From positions 248,001 through 312,000 of the forward strand of contig CBDFKV010000007.1 in NCBI GenBank assembly GCA_965249035.1: a stretch of DNA of 64,000 bases, written 5' to 3'. The notes under the pieces are model-generated. The model ran no database searches and was not told where the DNA came from. It was given only the letters and a program-made list of their open reading frames with translations. Origin of the DNA: CBDFKV01 sp965249035. GTDB lineage: Bacteria; Pseudomonadota; Gammaproteobacteria; Arenicellales; Poriferihabitantaceae. This document shows positions 6,825 through 18,800 of the stretch, in pieces; position 1 is the stretch's first letter, and each line of letters starts with the position of its first letter. Position numbers and translations under genes: made by a program.

Positions 6825-9800
6825 TTACCATAATGATAGGCTAGTTCCTTCGGTAAATCGATCAATAGAATGTTGATACAACACGCTTCCGCTTAAGTTG
6901 ATGTTTAGATGCATAATCTGCTCTCCTGCTGCAGAAGGAACACCAGGTAGACGTTGCAGATTAGTAAGTGGATCTAATGGCGTATAGTAGTTTTTCACGG
7001 TTCCAGGATTGAGCAATGTACCTTTGTAACCTTGCGCGTTAAAAGTATTTGCTGTACTCCCCAACGCCGCAGACTGACCAACAGCCAATCGGCCGCCCTT
7101 AGAATGTCCTGTAGCACTTGGTTTAGCCCCTAAAAATGATGAAACTGTATTTGCATACGAAATAGCATCTTCATGCTGCGGGGATGACCCCGTTACAGCA
7201 TAGATACGGTTATCGTTCATATCCGTTAGAAAACCTAATGGTGAATCACGAGTACCTCTGTTCGCAATGGTGTAGTCACCTGTAAGAATACTCTGATATG
7301 TACTGGATCTATGACCAGACTTGTATTCAGATCGCATTGGGCCAACATTAACTTCTTCGTGGAGCCCTATGATCGCTGAAAAGGGGTTTTCGTCATAAGA
7401 TGCTTCTGAAAGATTTGAATCGAGGGCAGCCTTCCCTTCCAACAGCCCCAACTTATCTGTAAAGTTGATAGGATTATTCGCTGTATAAGAATAAGATTTA
7501 ACGTGAAGTGAACTTTGACCTAAAGGATCGACAGTGATCCAGCTACCTACGCGTGAATCATAATATCTCGCACCAAAATATAATAAATTGCTCTCCTTAT
7601 CTCTTTCTTTACTGGTGAGTCGATAATCAAGCAAACCTAATTCTGGTTGTTCTGAATCTTGACCTACCCACTGCCCGCCAAACGGAAAGTTAAGCATATA
7701 TCGCTTTAACTCGCCTGTATCATCCACCCGACCATTAACCGAGCGCAAATGATCGCTGGTGTAATACGTAACTACTGGATCAGCAACAGGTTTACCACCA
7801 GCTCTAGGAGGGTAAAAACGATAGGGCAAAGTAATCGAAGCCAGGCGCTCTTCACCCAGCATGATACTGCGTTCGATGCGCAGTTCTTTCTCATCCGGCT
7901 GTAACACAAGATGGGGATTGATGTAGGCTGTCGTGATATTTTTCCTATCCTCACGATCTACTTTGACCTTGGCGACGCGTTGCCCGTTATGATCGTAGAT
8001 GTAAAAATATTTGTGATGATCTTTCTCAAATCCAACCATACGATTAGCGGGATCCCAATAGTATTCTTTGCTCGTTACGCCATATTTTTTCACGCTGATG
8101 CGGTTGCCATTGGGATCATAATCTAAGGCAATATCCCCCCACCCAGGTTTCTTAATCTTACGCACCGCATGGGGTTTGTTTTCGCGATCATACTTAAAAT
8201 CGAAGCTCAGGTTGGTTTCGAAATTACTATCGACTGTGTTACAAGCATTTCTACGCTTGAAATTAGTATTGCCGCTGGCCACTTTTCCTACGTCGATCAC
8301 CGGCAACGTGCAATCATAGAGAATGGTGGCAGGTTTACCGTTTTTACCGGGATTAACACGCACTTGATTATCACGACGATAATGGTTGTCTCGCTTGCGT
8401 TCGGTGATGTTGTGAATGGCGTCATAGCCCATCGCGAGGGTGTAGCTCGTCTCGCGGCTGGAACTAAACCTATCATCTGGCGTCTCTACTTCGGGCATGA
8501 CAGGCGCCCCGCTTTGATAGTAGCCACGCGCATCGGTAAGGCGGTTTAAAAAGTCGTATTCAAAACTCTGGATTGAGCGGCCACCGGGCAACCCAGTTTC
8601 GCCAGGCTTGCTGGCACGACGCACGGGCAAATCATGGATGATTGTCTCGATATTTCCGATCACATCATAATTTGGGTAACGGATATCCTGAACGGGCGGT
8701 TTATCGGGCGCGGTAGCGCGAATACGCTTTAAACGTTGCATCTGAGGGCCATAATCCCAACGTGTATTGACCTGATTACCTGTAGTCTGTGCTACTTTGC
8801 GCCCGAGACGATCAAACTTGACCGCACTCAACAATTGAGTACCTTTACCATTTTCTAGTTCTAACGACTCAATCTGACCATTTTCATTGTAGTGATAGGC
8901 GAGTCGTGGCAGTGGGTCAGGCTGCGGGGCTTCACTATATATTGCCGGCTTTACCGACTTATCAACGTTAGCGGAATTACTTCTTCGCGGTGGCAACGGA
9001 TAATCAAGCGCAAGTAAACGGCCGAAATCATCCAATTGATAGCGAGTTTCGACAAATTGCGGCACGCATTGTTTAGTACTAAAACCACGCAGCTTGCATA
9101 GATGTTCATCCAAACCAGGCAAGTTGCGCATGCTGGCTAACACATGACCCATATCATCGTAACGAAACTGATCTTCATAGGGCTTGTCGCGTGTGATCGT
9201 TTTTCCTTTACGCTTGATTGATTCCAGCCATGTGGTACGAATACGGCCCGCCGCATTGTAATCTTTATCTCCCCGATCATCACAGAAGCGGTCATCGGTG
9301 TAGCCACCGTCTTCATCCGATATACAGTCTGGCCCTAGCCAGTTTTTCATATCATTTAAATTCGCCCCCCAGGTAGGCGGGTCATTGGCGTTCGTTGCTG
9401 GGCTTTTCCCCCAGCGATTAAAGTACACTAATTGCTGCCGATCTTGTAACCACGGTGATGCGCTGTGCGCCAGTCTGAACGGTCGTTTTCGTGGGGGGTG
9501 AACCGTCGCAACCAGACGATCCAGTTCGTAAAAATAACGGATGCCCACTTCTTCCTTTGCATGAGTAAGCTTTTGATAGGCACGATCATTCGGTTGGGTT
9601 TTTTCTACCAAATTGTTAGCGTAGTCGTAGTTGAATGTGACCAGGCCTGCATCACGATTATCTAGTTGCGTGCGGCGGCCAAGCGCATCCCAACCCACGG
9701 TGGTATTGTTGCAATGTGCATCCTCTACTTTAATCAATCGATCCAGCGCATCATAACCATAACGCGTGTATAGCCGATGTCCAGGTTCACCTTCTATCGA

Positions 9801-12800
9801 TTGCACGTTGCCGCAGCTACTAGTAGCGCGCGTATTCACCCCAGTATCGAGCCAATTTTCAATGCTGTGAACAATACGCTGCCGAACATCTGTATCCTGC
9901 TCACTGCGTTGATCCTTCGCATTTAATGAGGTCATGCGGGTTAACCATGGAGCAGTATCATTCTTACCTTTACCCAGCTTCTTCGTTTTTGGGCTAATCG
10001 CATTCCAGTTTTGACGAAGTGTGGTTTTATCCGGCAAAGTTTGCTGTATCAACCGGTCACGTGCATCGTACTGGCTTATCGTTGGCGCCACCTTTGTGGC
10101 TAATGTGCAGATTGGATTTAACGCAGCCGTGCTGCACCATGCTGCGTCTGCAATCGACTTGTTTTCAGTTATTAGAGGGGCTATAGGTTTCTCATTTTTA
10201 CGCGTCCAAGCCTTGTGGCGTTTCTTTACAAAATCGATATCAAGTGTTTCGCTGGCCTCGAATACGGGCAAGTGTTGCTCAATCGTCCGACCTAGCGAGT
10301 CGTAAACAATACGTCCAGAAACCAGCCAGCCCTTTTTAGCGTCAACATCACCCGCAGGTAACGGATTAGTTGGCTCAGCAATTGTTTCGTCCGCGATTGT
10401 CGCTTCTGATTTACTCTGGATGACACGCCCTACCCCATCGATCAAAGTAACTGAATGCACTGGCTGAGGCTTGATAGTTAAGCGATGGTCAGAAGGGTTG
10501 AGGCCAACACGGCGCACGGTTACAGCTGCAGCTGGCAAGGAAAAGTTCTGAGTACAAGCGCCGTTACTTTTATTCAGGCTCGTATAGCGATCGATCAATA
10601 CGGTTGCATTCTCATTTACATAATTGAGATAGTCGACTGGGACATCTGCACCTCCCGGCGGGAGGTTGGGTTTGGCATCCCTATCCACGCATTTTTCAGT
10701 TTTTATTGCCGTATTCGCATCAGAGATGGGCGGTTCCACACCATCGACTTGAAATTTTTGGCTTACGGTTGATTTAGCATGAATTAGGGCAGCCCTTTGT
10801 GTACTCAAAGCGTTGCGGCCAAGATCACTGAAACGAACCTGGCTTAACATCGTATCTCCTTTCTCTGCTTCAATTTGCAAATCAAAGGCATTCTTCAATA
10901 TGAATTGCTCTGCCCTATTTAGATTTACTTTTCTCGGGGTTGCTTGTTCGGACGAGGCCAACCGTAGGTGTATATCTTCAAATAGCTGGGTATGGTCAAT
11001 AGCATTTGCATCTAGCGATTTACTGGTGACCCTTTTTTTATTCAGATTTACCGCATTCTTATAGATATAACGGCGGTAGTTTTCCGGTGTAATCAGTGCG
11101 CTGAGCCGCCCGAGTTCGTCGTAGAAATAATTAGTCACTCCACCCGTTTCGTTGATAAATCGCGCAGGCACCCCCATGCGCAAATCCCAATCCGCGCGCT
11201 GAGTCAGGTTATGCTGATCCTCAATGTAGATTGGATAAAAATTAAGGTGCTCGTCATATTGAATATTGAAAGTATATCGTGCATCAGAACTTTCTGGCAC
11301 GACACCAGAACGGTCAAGCGCAGCCTGTAGAGTGATGAGGTTATGGTTGCTGGCAAGTGGTCCAGCTACAGAGGTCAAGTTGCCCCACTTATCATATAGA
11401 AATTTAGTCTGCGTGTGGTTGAGTGGATTCCGAATATGTTTAGCATCTGCGAAATCCAGATATTTTCGAATTAACCTCAAATGTCCTTTGGGTGGCCCCT
11501 CGTTTGGACAGCGGTATTCGCCGCTGCGCTGTAGCAGTAATTGGTTCGACTCCGATTCAATATCCTTGGGTCGAGAGAGGGCAAAACTAGTTTTACCCAT
11601 TGTCCATAAAGGTACATTGAGTTTTTCTTTGTCACTACCCGAGAAGACACGATAGTCTTCTACCATGTGGTAGAAACGATTACCATTACAGGCAATATGG
11701 TCCGGGCTTTCGGTTCCCACATAGGTAAAATGCTGGAAGCGATCATCACTGGTATCCCCTATTTCTCCAAAATCCGCGTCGACAATATTATTATTTAACT
11801 CATCCCAAGCATTTGCCTTGACTGTGTCAAAACGATGATAGTTTTTACCTGTACCATCTTGTTCTAGTTTCTTCTCATAACGACTGATCAAAACAGATTG
11901 CTGTTGCGGGATCAGACGATGAGTTTCGCCATAGCGATCATAGGACTGGGTAAGCGTATTTTCATACAGTGCATCAAGTTCAGTTGGTCCATTACCAGTT
12001 TCTGCTTGCGGTTGTAGTTTGCAGTTTACTGCCTCATCTCCATCATAAATTTCTTTGCACGTATTCGCCCTCACACTCCTCTCCCAGAACTTCACCGTAT
12101 CACGGTTGGACTTAGGAGTTTTCTGTTGTTCCTCTTCAGGCCCTGAATCTGTCTTTTGATCAGGACCGGGCTCGCCGTAGGCGAGTGTCGTGATAGCTTT
12201 TCCGCGTTTATAGCCGCTTTCCGTGGAATTCAGAAAACTCGGGAGATTTACTCGGGTTTCTGGCGTTAAACGGCCTCGCTTGTTAAAACTACTTTTTGCT
12301 AGCGATGAGCGGTCTCCAAAAAACCAATTTGGTTTTTGCATGTAGAAGCGCCACAGTGACGTTTGGCTATCTAACAGTTGGTCGGCTTGACCACTAAGTA
12401 ATACAGAAGCAGCTGAAATACAGCCTGAATCATTTATGACCGGCCCTTCGTACATTTCCTGTCGGAGGGGTAGATTTGCTGACCAAGGGGTTGCGTTTAG
12501 CGTCCAGCTTTCATGACGGCGGAGGTAGCTTTTTGGCCAGGCTAATTCTGAACCTTCTTTACATGAAGGCTGAGCATAGTCGTAACGAAGCGTGCGGGCG
12601 AACCCCAGGTCGGCGCCGCTGAAGGGATCTCGGCGGGCTCCAAAGTAAGCATATAGAACGCTAGTAGCGTCACTTGGTTCATCCGAAGGACCTTCTTTTT
12701 CGAACTGATCCTCCCAACCATCAGAAGTTTCAGAGCTAGAAACTACCCATTTTGTGCCTCCTCCGAGGATTGATGAGCCTGTCGTGCGATAGCGATAACG

Positions 12801-15800
12801 CGTTTTCTTGCCGAATGGATTAACATCCAACTTCATTCGGCTAACCTCACCAACCGGATTGACATTGACGCTCAATGTAGAGCCTTTTGAAGACACAAAA
12901 TCTGGCGCACCATCTGCATTCATATCTCGCCATCCATGGGATTGACGGTTTACGTTGTTACCCGAACCCGCATTTATACTAAAGGTAGCCCTAAATAAAG
13001 CGGCGTCCACCGAGACTGTAGCAGATGCCGAATTGCTTACCCCGCGATCCTCGCTGCGGCTTAACTTGTTCACATTGAGCATGTTTGGCCACTTGACGGG
13101 TGTTTCGCTAAATCCCGCTCCGGTATTAATGCGAACCATCAATTCGCTGTTTGAACCGTGAACTAAATCTGGTCGCCCGTCACCACTAATGTCAAACAGA
13201 AATTCATTCTCACGACTCTCAATCTCTGTCTTACTGCGGCCTGCCGTCAGTGAGGCACCTACTGCGAAAGATCCATGCGCATGGCTATAACCAACGCCAA
13301 AAGAACCGTTTAAGGCTTCTCCCTGGCTAAGTAAACTCTTGACCTCTAATGGAAACTCCTCAGTAAAACTATGACCTAAATTGTAGGCTACAGATATTCC
13401 TCTTACCATATCGGGCAAGCCATCCCCATTGACATCTATTAGTTCTTGGCCAGTTTTAAATTTCGATTGAGAATAACCAAGGTTAACTGACAGGTGAGCT
13501 GTATCCTTTTTGCTCGGATCAACCGAGGTTACCCCACCAAACCCAAACCGCCCTTTCTTGCCACTTACTGGCTTGCCGACACCAACTGGAGAATAAGACA
13601 AACTGGCACTAAAGGTTTCGATGTCTGATTCCCCCATGTTAATAGATCGTACTAATCGATCTTTGCTGAGGACACCAGTAGGGCCTGTCAACTGTACCTC
13701 GTTAGCGGTCACGACATCTGGGTACCCATCTCCATTCATATCACGAAAATCTACTAAAGAGTTGGTACTACTGTTCGAGAAGGACTCGGATAGAAACGGG
13801 ACTCCGAATGTAAAAGCATCAGATTTAGTTTCTGAAAGTAGAGTCGGCGCCCAATTCCAGTTTGATTTTGCAGCATTCACTGGCTTGGCAACAGCTTGGG
13901 TGGTCGGATCAACTATGGCTTCTTGTTTTCCTAATCGCGACGACGAGACGATGCGCGAGTCTAAATACACATCAGCGTGTGGGCCCTGTAATATGCGATT
14001 GCTTGGTTCTACTTGAATTTTTTCATAAGGACGCCGATAAAGCACTTTTCCCATATCTGCGGTTTCCGACCAGCGACCTAGGAGTGGTTGTGCTTCAAGG
14101 TTAGCTAACGTCTTAGCCGCACAGTCATTAATATTGGGAAGTGAAATGTTTCCAACGCCTGGCGTTTTATCCATTGGAGCGTCTGCTGGCAGCTGCTGCC
14201 CGGGAACTTTGGCATTAACCTCACAGGAAGCGTCCAGTGAAGGTTTTATAAATACGAGTGATTTATTTAGATCTACTGTACCAGCCCCTACATTAAATAA
14301 ACAATTCGAGTCAGTCGCATAGCTAGGCCCAGGCACGCAGCGTTTCGGCATTCGAACAGCAATATTCCCCCAAGAACGCCAGGGTGCCAAAGCAAAAACC
14401 ATGTCCTCAATATATACTTTTGCAGGGTATTCTGGTGGCTTACTTAGTGCAGTACTGACTAAGTAGCGTGGCTCACTTACTTTGCCAGCGTTATCAGTGA
14501 ATGTGACGTGGGGTGTCCACGCAGCGTCAGATGTAAACACCTCGATCAGAACTTCCTCACCTCCCGACAACGAGACGGGGCTGGGAGCTGACTGGGTCAG
14601 GCGTCCCGTTGTGTCATTACCGCAACGCACAATCTCCTGCGGTCGATTTCCAGATTTTGGAAAAGTGACGCGCAAGCGTATTTCAATTCTGTCGTTGTGG
14701 GGAAGATCTTTGCAAAGAGCATTTGTGGCCGGTTGTTGTTTCATACCCAGCGCATCGAGTCGCAACTCGCCATCAGCAACCGCCTTAAAAGCTTGACGGC
14801 GTGAGGGCTGCGGACGGTTTTCTCTAGCTAACGCCCGAGTTTTAGCGCAACTCAATTCTTCACACGCCAGGATTTTCATCGGCATTGTGTTAAGCCATGT
14901 ATCAACCGAATCACGATGTACTTCAACTTTGGCAAAAGTTGCCTGAGGAATTTTTTCGGCAGATAAACGAACTTCACACGAAGCGAGAATTTCGAAAGCC
15001 CCGTGAGTGCCTGCCACATTCTGGCACTGCCAGGAGGCGCCCGATGTTCGATAATTGAGGTTGACCGTTTCGTTGGCGATCGGTTGTAGTGCGTTATCAA
15101 GAAGCGCCAGCTCAATCCGGGTGTTATTGATCGCTGCTTTATCCTTAGGTACAGGAAGATCAGGGGTCAATTGCAATGCAACTAAACCAGAAAGCGGTAA
15201 TAGCCAATTACGCTTTCGGTCAATCGTAACCAGATGATTGCGGCTCATTGGCACTGTGGTCACCTGGTAGCTCGCCGCTCCAGGTATGATTTCTACCGAA
15301 TCAGAAGCTGTAAATGGTGCAACACTGGCAACACCAGCTACGTTTTCCAATTGTCTGATAAATATTGTAATTTTACGATCTATAGGCTCTCCTTCAAGAG
15401 AGTCAACATTAACCATGCAAGTTTGTCCGTAAGTTACTTTGGGGCAGATGCCCTTCTTCTTGCCTTTCGCATCGATACGAAAAATGCTTAGTGGTCCAAT
15501 GTTCATTCCTTGGTAGGAGAAGGAACTAGCGGTTTTTGGCGTAACTCTTGCAGCCCATGTTAACCGGTCTTGATCGCAATCAGCATCAGGTAAGGCATTT
15601 TCAGGAGGTTCACTAGCTGTCTTTCCAGGAGCAATGCCATTGCAAATCCTTGCGTTGTTTTCGATTCTTGTATAGCGAATGCGGACGTCTCGTGGCATCA
15701 GCGCGTCCGGGTGCAACCGCCATGCACTTTGCACGTTAATTGCTAATGCCATACCTTTCGGGTTGCTTTTTAGATTATCGTACGCTTGGTGCGTGTTGTG

Positions 15801-18800
15801 AAATTGGTTTAAAACCCTATCAACACGAATTTGACATTTCTGGCCTATAGCTGGCGCTGCTCCACAACCGGCGAACTCTACGAGTGCTTGAATTGGCACC
15901 CTAGTAACAGGCTGGTTGACTGGCGCCACCGATTTACAGTTTCTGGTAGCTATTTGCACCATCAGGTCTTTGCCAGTCAAACCATTCAGCAGATCAAGAT
16001 CCATCTCAAGTGTGCCATCAACTAGCACTTCCCCATTATCCTTCATGCCACCACCTTGGCATTGTCGGTCCAATAATGTTTCAATCCGATCTTGATTAGG
16101 TAGGTCTATGAAACTAGAGAAATCTTCCCCCGATACTCTTGTGCCGCTACTGAAATCCTCTTTGGCAGAATACTGACAATCTTTATCTGGGTTTTTCGAG
16201 CAATCCGCATCAGTATATTCAATGGTTGGTTCCCATTGTACGGCGTCTTTTGTTGTGTCATTACCCGGGTCGACCATAAAGGCAAGAACATCCCCAGCGC
16301 AAAGATCAGCCTCGATCACACCGGCCTCTTCAGTTGAAATACAGGCACCTGCTTCGACCTTTTCCCAACGATGAAGAATACTTGCAGTTTTGTCCCTATA
16401 ACCTAAGTCATTTAACGGCTCCAATCGTCCAATCGGAGCGCGATCGGCGCAAATACGAGCCCCGTTTTCATCCAATTTTAGATTTGAACGCCCATGCACT
16501 ATAGCTGCAGAAAGGCCATCGCTGGTTGTGTCGGCAATGGGATTAAGTATATTTTCTCCACACTGACTTGTAATCTTGACTTGGCCGCTTGCTGGCGCTA
16601 CCCATACCCGAGATGGAGCATAGACGGGAATTGCATCTAAATGATCGAATTTTTGTTTTAAAACCTTTTCTTTGGTATTAGCTAATGCCTCACTGGGTGA
16701 GGCAGGATCGCCTTGTATATAAGAGTCTCTTCCACCACACTGATCTACAAACGTTTCTGATCCAAGCTTCACAAAACGAATACTATCGATTGCCAATTCA
16801 CTCACTGTTACGTTCTGTTTATTTACGTCCAATGGGCAATTAATCCAAATCCCACCTCCATTGACTAAATCGCTGCGGCCATCTTTGTCCACATCAGTAA
16901 GATATACCGATGTCTCTGACCACGAGTTTCCAATATTAGCTGATAGGCTCACGCCTAAAAACAAGTTGAAGCCGATATTGAATCCATCACCAGAATTCCG
17001 ACCAATTTGTGTGAGGCCATCATCACTAATCTTGATGGGCGTCAGTATATTGGAAAACTGGGCACTACCGTCTTTTCGTTTCTCAAGCTTTGCGCATTTA
17101 TCGTAATAGTCGGCTAGTAATAGACGAGCGCGCATGGCGAATTCTGTATTCTGGGTCTTAAGTTGAAATGCCACATCTTTCTCCAACTCGAGTAAGGTTA
17201 CGCTGCAATTCTTATAGTAATAAAAAATGTTACCCTTACGGATGATTGAATCTGGATAGTGGTCACCATCGACATCCTCGAGCTTAATAACGTCGGATGA
17301 GCTTGAATCGGACCCACCGAGGGAGATACCTACCGAGTTGGGTTTCTCTCCAGGTGTTCCGGAGGGTCCAAAAAAACCAATATCAATGCCTTCGCTACTA
17401 TTTTTCGATTCGCTGGTCCCAAGCAATTGAGGGTTACCTAAAAAGTCTCGAAGTGGAGCTTTGACTGGACTATCCCAATCGTTCACATCTCCGATAAGAC
17501 TATGAACTTTATTTGCGATACCTCCAATATCAGCCCCAACTACATCGGTTAGCAACCCGAAAAGGCTACCTTGTTCATAAGAAACACCGCTGGTGGAGCC
17601 TTTCACTTCCAGTGAGGCTGTTGTGTGTAAATCTCCGGGGATAAGCTCTAGATACTCGAAAGCATAAGAACCAGGGCTAGCAATGCGAGGCGAGGCTGGG
17701 CTCAAAGGTTCACCATTGCGGATGCCCGACCATGAGATTTCAGAAATCAGGGTACGATATAAATTCTGTTCAGAGTAGGATTTATAATTGAAATGATAGG
17801 TTCTCGATACACCATATGGACCCTCGGAGAATGGCGTGATGGTTTCTTTTGCGACCGTTCCCATCTGTTGCATCACTGTCTGGATTGTTGCTAAGCGATA
17901 TTTTTCTTTGCGAGCATCTCGCACAGTGGTTGATCGTGTCACATAATTTTCGGTCGATGCTACCCGTTTGTTTTCATCTAAATCCGGTGTCAGGATAGCT
18001 TTATGAGACTTTATTGATGTGGGATACTGGACCGAAATTTGCTTTAATCGCTGATCCAATATTCTCAGGAAGCCGCCTCGAGCATCGACAGCAACATCAC
18101 GCTTAGTCATATCTGCCGAGTCGTGACGATCTTCGTATTCAAATTTCATACAGTAGTAACCATTAGCACAACGTGCGCTGTCTCTCTTTTTATCGTGCCG
18201 GTCAATATTAAAAACAATTTCGTCAAGGTAGACCGTCCAGGCGTATTTTGTTGGATCGAGGATTCCTGGTTTTTTGTTTAGGTTTTGTAAAGCTACATGC
18301 GCCGTATCACCATCCGCACAATTGCCCTGAGCCCAAGGTAACCTGCAGACACGATGTTTATAGTGGTAATTAATTTGCCAACGATCTGGCCCTAGGGAAA
18401 CAGTTGGGTACCATTCCATGATATTGGGCTTCCATTCGTATTCGCCGCTGTCATTTTTTTTACAACGGCCATCGTCATCTTTGTCACAACTGCTTGAAAG
18501 CAGTTGTGCATTGGGATCTACCGTGTATTGAGAGTTGCCAGATTTTGTCAACTCACTACGTTCGGCACCATACCAATGGACTATTCCCCCCGCTGTTTCG
18601 CGCTTCCAATAATAGCTGTCTGGGCTGTTACCAAATCGCTGCCATTCGTTGGTGACATCGCTCATACTGCTATATATTTTAGGCGTGTCTATACTTCCTT
18701 GGCGACCAGAATTAAAGTACGAGAAACGGTCACACTTCTCTTCCACCCCTTGTAAGTCAGCGCAATTGGATAGTTTTTGTTGATTAGCGAGGTAACGTTC